A stretch of DNA of 64,000 nucleotides from Candidatus Woesearchaeota archaeon (GCA_018676855.1 JABHDY010000003.1:1-64000); one strand, 5' to 3'. Positions 6,468 through 15,070 are shown, counted from the first letter of the stretch. Numbers and translations: made by a program. Notes: generated by a model not told the origin, from the letters alone.

Positions 6468-6572
6468 TATAGTACCTCCCCACAATTATTGTTGAGTAGA
6501 ATTATTATTAACTATAGTTAATGTGTTAAAATATATAAATGTTTTGGTTTATAGATCAGAGTAACTAAAAAA

Positions 6573-6833
6573 TCACAACGCTTTCGTATACACTATCCGT
6601 TGAACAAACAATATTGCCCATAACGTAGCGTTAATAGAAGCAATGATTGCAGAAAAATATAATGATAATGTAAAGAACGCAATTGCAATCGCATACAATC
6701 CTAAAGATGTTAATCCTGATGTTTGTAATATTACAAATCCTTTCTTTCTTTTAAATCCATGATGTACCTGACTAAATATAGAAAAAGTAAATAATAAATT
6801 AGCAATTGCTATTACCATATCTTGCCATACCAT
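6573..6833 (-). CDS. Small three-helix membrane protein
   Basis: 86 residues with three hydrophobic segments and a basic loop FKRKKGFVILQTS between the first and second. Size and helix number resemble SemiSWEET/PQ-loop half transporters, but there is no clear Pro-Gln motif, so the resemblance is only structural. The start is the ATG at 6833; the codon three positions upstream is TTG. It stands alone, with TTATAAAT-like sequence upstream. Confidence 0.6.
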   Translation of the reverse strand: MVWQDMVIAIANLLFTFSIFSQVHHGFKRKKGFVILQTSGLTSLGLYAIAIAFFTLSLYFSAIIASINATLWAILFVQRIVYTKAL

Positions 6834-6885
6834 TTCAATCAAGAATTATAATAAACTTATAAATTTATCCAACCATTCAGAGTAA

Positions 6886-7458
6886 CTAAAATAAACTAAT
6901 AACGTCTGCAACTGGATATACGTCTAAATCCCTTTCATCAATCTTTGTACGAACATGATCAATAATTCTGGGATCAACAGAATTTTTTACTAAAGCAACT
7001 AAGCCACCAGCATGCGCAATCATTTCTTTTTCATAAAAACTTTTTTTCCTTGCAGTTATAAAATCTGCATTAGTTCCATATCCTGGCTTTAAGAACCTAC
7101 GTGTTGCTCTATCATGCGTTGTACAATATTCTTTATCCATAAAATGAAGATGTATTCCTACACTATCTGTTACATTTTTAAACAAATCTAATTCACCTAG
7201 ATACATAATGGCATGTCCTTCTTCATGACCTCGAGCAAATAACTTTTGATTATGTGGAAGTAAACCATTTACTGCAATTTCTATAGAGATTTTACCTCCT
7301 AAATATTGACTAATACATGAACCCCATAATTCTCTATGATTTTCATCAATTATGTCTCCACGGTCAATATACGTTGCTCCCTGAGGAACCTCTATTTGCA
7401 AACCAATTGCATGGAGGTCAGCCATTTCAGGTCTATGAATACTAATTACGTTTCCCAT
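6886..7458 (-). CDS. HExGH-type putative zinc metallopeptidase
   Basis: 190 residues, no signal peptide. GHEEGHAIMYLG (about residues 77-88) gives an HExxH zinc site, and EKEMIAHAGGLVAL about 65 residues later offers a glutamate third ligand. This is the arrangement of ImmA/IrrE-like and other gluzincin peptidases. Overall similarity to a named family is not obvious. It stands alone between a membrane protein gene and the DEAD-box helicase. Cytoplasmic regulator cleavage is possible but is only inference from motif spacing. Confidence 0.5.
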   Translation of the reverse strand: MGNVISIHRPEMADLHAIGLQIEVPQGATYIDRGDIIDENHRELWGSCISQYLGGKISIEIAVNGLLPHNQKLFARGHEEGHAIMYLGELDLFKNVTDSVGIHLHFMDKEYCTTHDRATRRFLKPGYGTNADFITARKKSFYEKEMIAHAGGLVALVKNSVDPRIIDHVRTKIDERDLDVYPVADVISLF

Positions 7459-7539
7459 AATATCACAAGAACACCACCCATTTATATAATTTACTACTGA
7501 GACATAATAATAAAGAAAAAAAGTTAAAAAAAGAAAAAA

Positions 7540-8832
7540 CTATCTTCGTGATCCAAACCGAGATTGTCCATTTGAAGGTCGTGAACCAGACCTATCACCG
7601 TAACTTCTACGGCGAGGATTATGTCCACCACCATAATTGCCACGAGATGAACCTGAACCACCACGGTAACCGCCGCCACGATTACCACCGAAAGAACTTC
7701 GTTGTTGCACTTCAAATTTCAATCGAGGAACTTGGCCAGCTTGTAATTCGTTAGCATCAATATCGTACCTACTAAAGATTGCATGAAAAATTCCATGATC
7801 TTGCGGAGATAATAATGTAATTGCTTTACCAGCTTCACCAGCACGAGCAGTTCGTCCTACTCTATGAACATATTCCTGTGGATCTCGTGATAAATCATAA
7901 TTGAAAACGTGTGTAACGTCTTTAATATCAAGTCCTCGAGCAGCAACAGATGATGCAACTAAATAGTCAGTCTTACCAGCATTGAACCTATCAATAACTG
8001 TTAACCGTTTATTTTGTGTCATCTTACCATGTAACATCTCAGCTTTAATGCCATGATTTCGTAAGTTTTTGTTAACTAACTCAACAGTTGACCGTTTTGA
8101 ACAGAAAATGATTACTCTACCCGTATGTTCTTGATTTAACAAATGTACAAGTAATGAAAATTTTTCGTTCGTTGGAACATTGTAGTAATACTGTTCAAGT
8201 AAATCTTTCTCAACATGTAATTCAGTTTCAGCTAATGCAACATTATGCATGTGCTTTCCACGAATATAATCAACTTCGTTGGAAATTGTTGCCCCGAACA
8301 AAAGTATTTGTCTACTTGACGGTGTTGTAGATAATATTCTTTCAATATCTTCAATAAAGCCCATCTCAACCATCTTATCAGCTTCGTCTAACACAAAACA
8401 TGATAGTCTTGATAAGTCTACATTACCACGTTCTAGGTGGTCAAGTAATCTTCCAGGCGTTGCGACAAGAATTTCTGATCGTCTAATTGCACGAATCTGT
8501 GGATCCATTGCAACTCCACCAAAAATGGTTGTTACTGTTAAACCTAAATTCTTGCTCCATTTCTTTAACTCGTTAGAAATTTGGTTTGCCAATTCACGCG
8601 TTGGTGCAAGGACTAATCCCTGGACACCTTTTCCAAGATGTACTTTTTCTAATAAAGGAACGCCGAATGCAGCAGTTTTACCTGAGCCAGTTCGTGAAAT
8701 TCCTATTACGTCTTTTCCTTCATGAACTAGTGGAATTGTTTTCTCTTGTATGTCTGTCGCTGTTACTATTCCTTCTTGTTTCAATACGCTCACAACTTTC
8801 TGTGATACGTTTAATTCTTCAAATGTTGTCAT
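7540..8832 (-). CDS. DEAD-box RNA helicase with RGG tail
   Basis: ATP-dependent RNA helicase, 430 residues. Motifs in order: Q motif near residues 4-30, SRTGSGKT (motif I, about 46-53), APTRELANQ, TPGRLLDH, LDEAD (motif II), FGAT in place of the usual SAT (motif III), ARGLDI (V) and HRVGRTARAG (VI). Residues about 375-430 form an Arg-Gly-rich tail (GGNRGGGYRGG) typical of nonspecific RNA binding. A TATA-like TTATAATA lies about 32 bases before the start, with GAGAGGAT as Shine-Dalgarno. Probable roles are cold adaptation, RNA remodelling or ribosome assembly, as for bacterial and archaeal CsdA/DeaD-like enzymes. Confidence 0.93.
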   Translation of the reverse strand: MTTFEELNVSQKVVSVLKQEGIVTATDIQEKTIPLVHEGKDVIGISRTGSGKTAAFGVPLLEKVHLGKGVQGLVLAPTRELANQISNELKKWSKNLGLTVTTIFGGVAMDPQIRAIRRSEILVATPGRLLDHLERGNVDLSRLSCFVLDEADKMVEMGFIEDIERILSTTPSSRQILLFGATISNEVDYIRGKHMHNVALAETELHVEKDLLEQYYYNVPTNEKFSLLVHLLNQEHTGRVIIFCSKRSTVELVNKNLRNHGIKAEMLHGKMTQNKRLTVIDRFNAGKTDYLVASSVAARGLDIKDVTHVFNYDLSRDPQEYVHRVGRTARAGEAGKAITLLSPQDHGIFHAIFSRYDIDANELQAGQVPRLKFEVQQRSSFGGNRGGGYRGGSGSSRGNYGGGHNPRRRSYGDRSGSRPSNGQSRFGSRR

Positions 8833-9072
8833 TTTTTTATTGTATCCTCTCTATTAAACTAAATATTATAAGTTGAAACAGAATTAGTATTTTTTTTTAC
8901 TCTTGATCTAAACTATCTGTCTCTGCCAAATATCTATTTGAGTATATATTTGTAGCGTAGCTTTAAAAAGCTTTCTATAATAGTTGTTTAAATGAAGTAT
9001 TTGCACGATTATGACATAATTACCTGCTTAATTTGGAAACATTTATAAAGAAAATGTGATAAATCTGTTCTT
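8833..9072. promoter_or_regulatory. Divergent promoter region, helicase / rpo11
   Basis: 240 bases between divergent genes. TTATAATA (8864-8873, minus strand) serves the helicase. ATTTATAAAG (9041-9050, plus strand) lies about 30 bases before the rpo11 ATG and implies an almost leaderless transcript. Between them a perfect AGCTTT-AA-AAAGCT palindrome (8959-8972) could be an operator. No other gene was seen. Confidence 0.6.
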
Positions 9073-9342
9073 ATGGAATTCAATGTTCTTGAAGAAACGA
9101 AAACTCGATTAGTGTTTCAACTGAAAGGAGAAACACATACATTCTGTAATACGCTAAAAGAAGAACTGAATAAAGTGAAGGGAGTTACAATAGCAACGTA
9201 CAAGATTGACCATCCACTTATCGGAGTTCCAGAATTTCTAATAGAAACAAAAGGCGTTGAACCACGTAAAGCACTAAAAGATGCTCTTAAAGTAGTTAAA
9301 AAGAACGCTGAAGAGTTTAAGAAAGAAGCGAGTAAGTTATAA
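9073..9342 (+). CDS. rpo11: RNA polymerase subunit Rpo11 (RpoL)
   Basis: 89-residue small assembly subunit, the archaeal counterpart of RPB11 and of the alpha dimerisation half. The signature HTFCNTLKEELNKVKGVTIATYKIDHPLIG matches the HTLgN...V..AgY..pHP segment that pairs with Rpo3. The C-terminal helix carries alternating lysines and alanines as usual. Its partner Rpo3 is encoded 4 kb downstream in the ribosomal cluster. Confidence 0.9.
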   Translation: MEFNVLEETKTRLVFQLKGETHTFCNTLKEELNKVKGVTIATYKIDHPLIGVPEFLIETKGVEPRKALKDALKVVKKNAEEFKKEASKL

Positions 9343-9345
9343 GTT

Positions 9346-9816
9346 TTATTGAACCAATTCTTCTAATAATCTAAGACTTCCTTTAAATTCAGCTATATCG
9401 TCAGGAGTATATTTTTCTGGTTTAGCTTCACAATACTGAATTAAATCATGAAAAAAATCTCGTCTCATACGCATATAATCATGCCGTATATCTTTCGGAA
9501 CTAACTTTAATTCTTCTTCAAGTGCAGTCATACATCTATCAGGCGTACCCATACCAATTCTCATAAACTCAATGTATTCATGTGCAACTGCATATTGTCT
9601 AAATTGTTCTGGAACAGTATCAGAAATGCCAAAAACGTAACCGTCTTCTGGTTCACCCGTACATCGAAATACAAAGTTCTTTAGATTAGGTTCTAATGTA
9701 TGGGGAAGAACAAAATACGAAAATTCTGAATCTCCTAGTGTTACTTCTATTTCGTCAAAATTATCTTCAAAGTATGCACGCGTTCCGTCAATTCCTTCTT
9801 TCGAAAATTTTTTCAT
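9346..9816 (-). CDS. Conserved hypothetical protein with HEYIE motif
   Basis: 156 residues, cytoplasmic, acidic. The middle holds YAVAHEYIEFMRIG (about residues 78-91), a His-Glu-x-x-Glu pattern in a helix, followed by EEELKLVPKDIRHDYMRMRRDFF. No named family is recognised. HExxE could bind metal, but the rest of a peptidase site is not visible. It lies convergent with rpo11, only a few bases from its end. Confidence 0.6.
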   Translation of the reverse strand: MKKFSKEGIDGTRAYFEDNFDEIEVTLGDSEFSYFVLPHTLEPNLKNFVFRCTGEPEDGYVFGISDTVPEQFRQYAVAHEYIEFMRIGMGTPDRCMTALEEELKLVPKDIRHDYMRMRRDFFHDLIQYCEAKPEKYTPDDIAEFKGSLRLLEELVQ

Positions 9817-9902
9817 TTTTCACGTAAAATATATCAATTTTTAATAAATATTATGGTGATTTTTACAAAAAGAATTTAAACCTGTAGAATTCTAACAATG
9901 AG

Positions 9903-11408
9903 ATGCCAGAACTTACAAAAAGTGCCATTCTAAAATTCTATAAACGTAAAGATATTCAGGACGCTATCATCGAACATGCTTTACATAAAGAAATTGGGAT
10001 GCAGTTCGGCGTAGGAAATTTTGGAAAACGGCCAGACGTGTTAACATATCCACGGGACGTCTTAGAGTTAGCATTACAGGATGTTACGTCTCTTCATTCT
10101 AGTGAAGAAATATGGGAGAATCCTTTAGCAATAAGTAGCGATCTTACAAAGAAAGAACTTAATAATGTAAGAACAGGTTGGGACTTAATACTAGATGTTG
10201 ACTGTCCAGATTGGGAAATTTCAAAATTAACCACACATTTATTCATTAAAGCATTGAAAGAAAACGGCGTTACTGACATAAGTTGTAAATTTTCTGGTAA
10301 TAAAGGGTTCCATATTGGCGTACCGTTTGAATCATTTCCAAAAGAAGTTGCAGGGACGAAAACGAAAGATATGTTTCCTGAATGTCCAAAAAAAATCTCA
10401 TTATACTTATTGAACATAATTTCAACTCGTTATATCACTATAAAAGATAATAAAATAGTGTTTGACAATACATACGCATTTAGTATACAAGAATTAAAAG
10501 ATAAGTTTGGTGAAAGAGAGTTTCTTATTACAAAATGTGTACGGTGTAAAAAGAAAAGAAAAGTGCAAGAGGAATATGTAAATGAGTTTGTTTGTTCTAA
10601 ATGCGATGATACAATTAAAGACGAGAAAGAATTCATTACATGTGATAAGTGTAACATCCTAATGGAAAAGATTGAACGTAAAAATGTCTGTGACTGTGGT
10701 TCAAACGAGTATACAACAACATTTGATCCATTATCAATTTTAGAGATAGATACTATCTTAATCTCGTCACGTCATTTGTATCGGATGCCCTACAGTTTTC
10801 ATGAAAAGTCTGGATTGGTAAGTTTACCAATAGATCCTAATAAGGTAATGGAATTTGAAAAGGAAATGGCAATGCCACAAAAAGTCTTAACGCCAATGTT
10901 TACTTTTTTAGACAGAAACGTTACGGGTGAAAATTCTCGAAATTTGTTATTACAAGCGCTTGACTTTGAAGTTAAAAATGAGGACGATGAACGTGAAACT
11001 AAACAGTATGAAGAAATATCTATTACAAGTCCCATAACTGAAGAGTTTTTTCCTCCCTGTGTTCATTATATGTTGAAGGGTATAGATGATGGTAAAAAAC
11101 GCGGACTGTTTATAATGACAAATTTTTTAGGAAAATTAGGATGGCAAAAGAATGATATTAAACAGTTTATTACAAAATGGAACCAGCAAAATCCTGACCA
11201 GTTACGTATGTCGTACATAAATGGCCAGTTGCACAGTTTTATTCCAGGTGCGAAATTACCACCAAACTGTTCCAATGACGGATATTATACTGGCATAGGT
11301 ATATGTCATCCTGACGGTTTATGTAAATATATTAAGAATCCTGTAAATTATACAATTGCAAGGTGGCGTAGGCATTTACGTGATAATGAAGAGAAAAAGA
11401 GTGAATAA
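9903..11408 (+). CDS. Single-chain DNA primase (PriS catalytic core fused to PriL-like Fe-S domain)
   Basis: 501-residue replicative primase. The PriS part has the metal-binding pair in LILDVD (D98, D100), the SGNKGFH motif (131-137), and SSRHLYRMPYSFHEKSGL (288-305), the nucleotide-binding element. A zinc-binding insertion carries C212, C215, C231, C234 and further CxxC pairs. The C-terminus (about 380-485) looks like the PriL Fe-S domain, with C386, C456, C468 and C474 and GYYTGIGICHPDGLCKY near the end. Most archaea split PriS and PriL; fusions are known in Nanoarchaeum and other DPANN. It sits directly upstream of the S13 operon. Confidence 0.85.
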   Translation: MPELTKSAILKFYKRKDIQDAIIEHALHKEIGMQFGVGNFGKRPDVLTYPRDVLELALQDVTSLHSSEEIWENPLAISSDLTKKELNNVRTGWDLILDVDCPDWEISKLTTHLFIKALKENGVTDISCKFSGNKGFHIGVPFESFPKEVAGTKTKDMFPECPKKISLYLLNIISTRYITIKDNKIVFDNTYAFSIQELKDKFGEREFLITKCVRCKKKRKVQEEYVNEFVCSKCDDTIKDEKEFITCDKCNILMEKIERKNVCDCGSNEYTTTFDPLSILEIDTILISSRHLYRMPYSFHEKSGLVSLPIDPNKVMEFEKEMAMPQKVLTPMFTFLDRNVTGENSRNLLLQALDFEVKNEDDERETKQYEEISITSPITEEFFPPCVHYMLKGIDDGKKRGLFIMTNFLGKLGWQKNDIKQFITKWNQQNPDQLRMSYINGQLHSFIPGAKLPPNCSNDGYYTGIGICHPDGLCKYIKNPVNYTIARWRRHLRDNEEKKSE

Positions 11409-11416
11409 GCAGAAAC

Positions 11417-11489
11417 CTTTATAAACAAACTGAAAAATTAGATATAATCAGCCCGAGTTCACGCGTTTATAGGGTTTCAGACATAAACG
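11417..11489 (+). promoter_or_regulatory. Promoter and leader hairpin of the S13 operon
   Basis: TATA-like CTTTATAAAC (11417-11426) overlaps no gene and predicts transcription from about 11450. The leader can form a 7-bp perfect stem, CGTTTAT (11464-11470) with ATAAACG (11483-11489), loop 12 nt, about 20 bases before the start codon. It is a candidate site for feedback by a ribosomal protein of the operon. Confidence 0.5.
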
Positions 11490-11510
11490 TATTCTTGGGG
11501 ATAATAAATA

Positions 11511-11987
11511 ATGGCAGAAAACCAAACTTACAAACATATTGTACGGATTGCACAGGTTGACGTTCCCGGTGATAAACCTATCAGAATTGCACTTACAAAG
11601 ATTAAAGGTGTAGGTATCAATTTGGCAGACATTTTCTGTACAGTTGCCGGTATTGACAAACGTCTTAAAGCAGGAAATCTATCAGCAGATAATGTTGAAT
11701 CATTAAACGGCGTTATTAAAGATCCGTTAAGTCACGGCATTCCTGCATGGATATGTAACAGACAGAAAGATTACGAAACTGGCGAGCATAAACATATTCT
11801 TACAAGTACATTAAATTTTACGTTAGATAATGACATTAAACGATTAAAGAAAATCAAATCATTACGTGGTATGCGACATCAAAAGAAACTTCCATTACGT
11901 GGTCAGAGAACGCGAAGCAATTTCAGGCGTAGTAAGGGTAAGGTTGTTGGTGTACGTAAAAAAGCTACTGCAAAGAAGGGTAAATAA
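11511..11987 (+). CDS. rps13: 30S ribosomal protein S13
   Basis: 158 residues. VRIAQVDVPGDKPIRIALTKIKGVG is the archaeal S13 N-terminus, and the basic tail SLRGMRHQKKLPLRGQRTR contacts 16S rRNA and tRNA as in all S13 proteins. It opens the cluster S13-S4-S11-Rpo3-L18e-L13-S9 in standard archaeal order. Shine-Dalgarno-like GGGGAT lies about 12 bases before the ATG. Confidence 0.97.
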   Translation: MAENQTYKHIVRIAQVDVPGDKPIRIALTKIKGVGINLADIFCTVAGIDKRLKAGNLSADNVESLNGVIKDPLSHGIPAWICNRQKDYETGEHKHILTSTLNFTLDNDIKRLKKIKSLRGMRHQKKLPLRGQRTRSNFRRSKGKVVGVRKKATAKKGK

Positions 11988-11989
11988 AT

Positions 11990-12598
11990 ATGGGAGATCC
12001 TAAGAAATTACGGAAAAAGTACGAAACGCCAATCCATCCATGGATTAAAAAGAATATTGATGAGGATAAAATACTTCGTCGAGACTATGGTCTTAGAAAT
12101 AAAAGAGAGTTGTTAAAGATAAGTTCATTCCTTAAAAAGTATAAAAATATTGCTAAAAGGTTAACAACTGATAAAAGTGCACAGGGTGAACACGAAAAAA
12201 AGCAAGTTCTTGGAAAATTACAAAAATTAGGATTACTTCCCGTAGGTTCAGAACTTGACCAGATATTAAGTTTAGACATTAAACATGTACTTGATAGACG
12301 ATTACAGAGTGTTTTGTTTCAGAAACATCTTGCACGTAGCATGAAACAAGCACGACAGTTCATCACGCATAGGCACGTTTCAATTGGAGATAAAGAAATT
12401 ACTGCTCCGTCATACCTTGTTACTTTAGAAGAAGAAGCAATTTTACGATTTAAAACGTCATCTGAACTGGCTGACGAAAATCATCCTGAAAGGGCACATG
12501 AAATTAAAGAAATACAAAAAGAAAAAGAAATGATTACAAATTCAACTGAAGAAAAACCAGCTGAGGATACTACCAATGAGACCACAGGAACAAAATAG
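11990..12598 (+). CDS. rps4: 30S ribosomal protein S4
   Basis: 202 residues. [17 protein letters not shown] is the archaeal S4 start. The S4 RNA-binding domain includes [32 protein letters not shown] (about 105-135). The acidic, threonine-rich tail of about 35 residues is longer than the domain requires and overlaps the next gene. It follows S13 by two bases. Confidence 0.97.
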   Translation: MGDPKKLRKKYETPIHPWIKKNIDEDKILRRDYGLRNKRELLKISSFLKKYKNIAKRLTTDKSAQGEHEKKQVLGKLQKLGLLPVGSELDQILSLDIKHVLDRRLQSVLFQKHLARSMKQARQFITHRHVSIGDKEITAPSYLVTLEEEAILRFKTSSELADENHPERAHEIKEIQKEKEMITNSTEEKPAEDTTNETTGTK

Positions 12599-13028
12599 AA
12601 GAGGACCCGATACAAGGGAAAGAAGGCCATACCAAATGGAAAAAATCCGTTGGGGCATTGCACATATATTTTCAACATACAATAATACTCTTATCACTAT
12701 AACTGACATTACAGGTACAGAAACCATTGCACGATCAACTGGTGGACAAATTGTAAAGTCTGACAGATTGGAAAGTTCTCCAACAGCAGCCATGGGAGCA
12801 GCAAAAAAAGTTGCAGAAATTTGTAAAGAAAAGGGTATTCGTGGGTTATATATTAAAGTTCGAGCACGTGGTGGTCATAACGGTCCTAAAAATCCTGGGC
12901 CTGGTGCACAAGCTGCTATACGAACATTATCACGTGTGGGTATGAGAATTGGTAAGATTGAAGAGGTAACTCCTGAAGCACATAACGGATGTCGAGCAAA
13001 AGGCGGTCGGCGAGGGAGACGTGTATAA
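12576..13028 (+). CDS. rps11: 30S ribosomal protein S11
   Basis: 150 residues if translation begins at the first ATG, which overlaps the S4 gene by 23 bases. [18 protein letters not shown] at 12636 is an alternative start close to the conserved core. The core has TVTD-like ITDITG, the GGQIVK strand, and the C-terminal [13 protein letters not shown] that binds 16S rRNA in the platform. Confidence 0.96.
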   Translation: MRPQEQNRRGPDTRERRPYQMEKIRWGIAHIFSTYNNTLITITDITGTETIARSTGGQIVKSDRLESSPTAAMGAAKKVAEICKEKGIRGLYIKVRARGGHNGPKNPGPGAQAAIRTLSRVGMRIGKIEEVTPEAHNGCRAKGGRRGRRV

Positions 13029-13034
13029 ATAACA

Positions 13035-13817
13035 ATGGCAATCAAACTTCATAAAATTAAGGAAGAGAAAAAAAATAATAATATTATTTTTCGTATAGAA
13101 GGTGCAAGTGAAGCGTTCGCAAACACTGTTCGGCGTTTAATTGTTGAAGAAGTTCCAACATTAGCTGTTGAAAATGTTGAAATTAAAGATAACGATTCTG
13201 CATTGTTCGATGAAATGCTTGCATTACGGTTAGGATTAACTCCTATCAAGACAGATATGAAAAGTTATCGTCTACCAGAAAATGAAGATGAAATTACAGA
13301 AAAAAGTGCACGATGTACATTACAAATACGACTTAAATCTGCAAAAAAGGGATATGTATACGCTGAAGAGGCTGAAAGTAGCGATCCAAAATGTGTTTTT
13401 GTTCAAGCAAAAATGCCAATTATAAAATTATTATCAAAACAAAAGTTAGATGTGACGATGACGGCAATCATGGGTCAGGGAAAAGATCATATTAAATGGG
13501 CACCTGGTTGGGCATTTTATATGAAAGAACCCGTATTAAAAGTTGGTGCAGTAAAGGATCCTCAACGTGTTATGGACATGTGTACCGATAACGTATTTAC
13601 ATTAAAGGGAAATAAGTTACAGGTTAACCAAGACAATGTGTACCAAAGTCGTCTTTTAACATATTATGCAGAACTTGACGACAATATCACGTTAGATTAT
13701 ACAGACAACATCATTTTCACGCTTGAAAGTTGGGGACAACTATCATGTAAAGAAATTCTGCTTAAAAGTGCAGACATTTTAATCGAGAAAGCAACACAAT
13801 TTGAACAACAAATATAA
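13035..13817 (+). CDS. rpo3: RNA polymerase subunit Rpo3 (RpoD), without Fe-S cysteines
   Basis: 260 residues, homologous to RPB3 and the alpha N-terminal domain. FRIEGASEAFANTVRRLIVEEVPTLAVENVEI is the dimerisation motif for Rpo11. The segment corresponding to the Fe-S domain of many archaeal Rpo3 proteins (HIKWAPGW... to DDNITLDYTDN) keeps only one cysteine, at MDMCTDN, so no cluster can form. Loss of this cluster is known to vary among archaea. It is followed by L18e after two bases. Confidence 0.95.
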   Translation: MAIKLHKIKEEKKNNNIIFRIEGASEAFANTVRRLIVEEVPTLAVENVEIKDNDSALFDEMLALRLGLTPIKTDMKSYRLPENEDEITEKSARCTLQIRLKSAKKGYVYAEEAESSDPKCVFVQAKMPIIKLLSKQKLDVTMTAIMGQGKDHIKWAPGWAFYMKEPVLKVGAVKDPQRVMDMCTDNVFTLKGNKLQVNQDNVYQSRLLTYYAELDDNITLDYTDNIIFTLESWGQLSCKEILLKSADILIEKATQFEQQI

Positions 13818-13819
13818 AA

Positions 13820-14179
13820 ATGGTAAGACGAACAGGCCCTACGAACAACATTGTACAAGAACTTATAGCTGAGCTACAAGGTAAAACTGTTGAAAGTAGG
13901 TTCTGGAAAAGAATTGTTAAAGATTTACAGAAACCAACACGTGAAAGAAGAACAGTTAATATTTACAAAATTGATAAGTTTGCACGTGACGGTGAAACTA
14001 TTATAGTTCCTGGAAAAGTGTTAAGTGTTGGAACGTTAAATAAGAAAGTTGACGTTGCAGCAATGAATTTTTCTGATGAAGCACGAAACAAGATTATTAG
14101 TGCTCAGGGTAAAGTACTTTCTATTAAAGAATTACTTACACAGAATCCTGAAGGTAAGAATGTGAGGATATTAGGATGA
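13820..14179 (+). CDS. rpl18e: 50S ribosomal protein L18e
   Basis: 119 residues. TGPTNNIVQELIAELQGK, then RFWKRIVKDLQKP and the C-terminal core IIVPGKVLSVGTLNKKVDVAAMNFS identify L18e (L15/L18e fold). The end overlaps the L13 start by four bases, so translation is probably coupled. Confidence 0.96.
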   Translation: MVRRTGPTNNIVQELIAELQGKTVESRFWKRIVKDLQKPTRERRTVNIYKIDKFARDGETIIVPGKVLSVGTLNKKVDVAAMNFSDEARNKIISAQGKVLSIKELLTQNPEGKNVRILG

Positions 14180-14595
14180 AAATATACAACGGAGAAAATA
14201 TGTTACTTGGACGTTTGGCATCTCGTGTAGCTAAAGATGCATTATTAGGCGAAGAAGTAAAGGTTGTAAATTGTGAAAAAATTGTCTTAAGTGGAAAGAA
14301 AGTACTTGTGTTTAAAGAAGAAAAAGAAAAACGTTTAAGAAAAGGATATCCGTTAAAGAGTGCTAAACGTATACGATTACCGGACAGACATGTACGACGA
14401 TCTATCAGAGGCATGCTTCCATGGAAACAAGCACGTGGAAAAGACGCGTTTAAACGTATCATGTGTTATTCTGGCATTCCAGAAATACTTGCAGATAAAG
14501 ACCTTATTATTTTAAAGGATTCTTCAGTAAAAAAACTTCCAACACGTAATCATATTACTGTGGGAGAACTTTGTAAACATGTAGGTGGAAAATGA
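14176..14595 (+). CDS. rpl13: 50S ribosomal protein L13
   Basis: 139 residues. MLLGRLASRVAKDALLGEEV and VNCEKIVLSGKK are the L13 N-terminal motifs. IRGMLPWKQARGKDAFKRIMCYSGIP is the conserved rRNA-binding segment. It overlaps both neighbours by four bases (ATGA type). Confidence 0.96.
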   Translation: MKIYNGENMLLGRLASRVAKDALLGEEVKVVNCEKIVLSGKKVLVFKEEKEKRLRKGYPLKSAKRIRLPDRHVRRSIRGMLPWKQARGKDAFKRIMCYSGIPEILADKDLIILKDSSVKKLPTRNHITVGELCKHVGGK

Positions 14596-14990
14596 AAAAC
14601 ATAATTCATGCACAGGGATCACGAAAACAAGCAGTTGCTCGAGCTGTCCTTTACCAAGATGGAAAGGGTAATGTTATTATTAATAATCAAAAACTTGAAC
14701 AGTATGGAAATGACGTTTCAAGATTGCGTATCAGTGAACCTTTAGTCTTAATGGGTGCAAAAGCAAAAAGTGTTAACATTAATGTTACTGTTAACGGTGG
14801 CGGTATGAACGGTCAAGCGGATGCTATTAGACTGGCTATTGCACGTGCACTTGTACAACACGATCCTAAACTTAAAAAAGAATTTACAGAATATGATAGA
14901 TTATTACTTGTTGCTGATGTAAGACGGAAGGAAGTTTGTAAACCTAACGATTCAAAAGCACGAGCAAAACGACAAAAATCATACCGATAA
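14592..14990 (+). CDS. rps9: 30S ribosomal protein S9
   Basis: 132 residues. GSRKQAVARAVLYQDGKG at the N-terminus and the C-terminal SKARAKRQKSYR, which reaches the P-site tRNA, identify S9. Last of the tightly overlapped ribosomal genes; a 74-base spacer with its own leader ORF separates it from rpo10. Confidence 0.96.
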   Translation: MKNIIHAQGSRKQAVARAVLYQDGKGNVIINNQKLEQYGNDVSRLRISEPLVLMGAKAKSVNINVTVNGGGMNGQADAIRLAIARALVQHDPKLKKEFTEYDRLLLVADVRRKEVCKPNDSKARAKRQKSYR

Positions 14991-15005
14991 GAGGATACAA
15001 ATAAA

Positions 15006-15068
15006 ATGATTACAATAAAAATAAACAAATTTTTAAGCAATCATTGTTTTACGGAGGTTAAACAATGA
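15006..15068 (+). CDS. 20-residue leader ORF overlapping the rpo10 start
   Basis: ATG at 15006 opens a 20-codon frame (MITIKINKFLSNHCFTEVKQ) whose TGA overlaps the rpo10 ATG as ATGA. A Shine-Dalgarno-like AGAGGAT lies about 9 bases upstream. The frame runs through the hairpin that hides the rpo10 start, so its translation would melt the stem and place a ribosome at the start. Function is inferred from layout only; the peptide itself resembles nothing known. Confidence 0.4.
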   Translation: MITIKINKFLSNHCFTEVKQ

Positions 15069-15070
15069 TT
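15039..15070 (+). promoter_or_regulatory. Hairpin enclosing the rpo10 ribosome binding site and start codon
   Basis: A perfect 11-bp inverted repeat, AATCATTGTTT (15039-15049) and AAACAATGATT (15060-15070). The 10-nt loop TACGGAGGTT carries the Shine-Dalgarno GGAGG. The rpo10 ATG (15065-15067) is inside the 3' arm. The stem would block initiation unless opened, for example by translation of the leader ORF. Confidence 0.7.

Noticed and set aside
6573-6833. SemiSWEET sugar transporter
   Set aside because: Three helices and size fit, but no Pro-Gln motif is visible; left as an unassigned small membrane protein.
7524-7754. Short ORFs opposite or offset to the helicase tail
   Set aside because: They follow from the Gly/Arg-rich codons of the RGG tail and have no promoter or conserved features.
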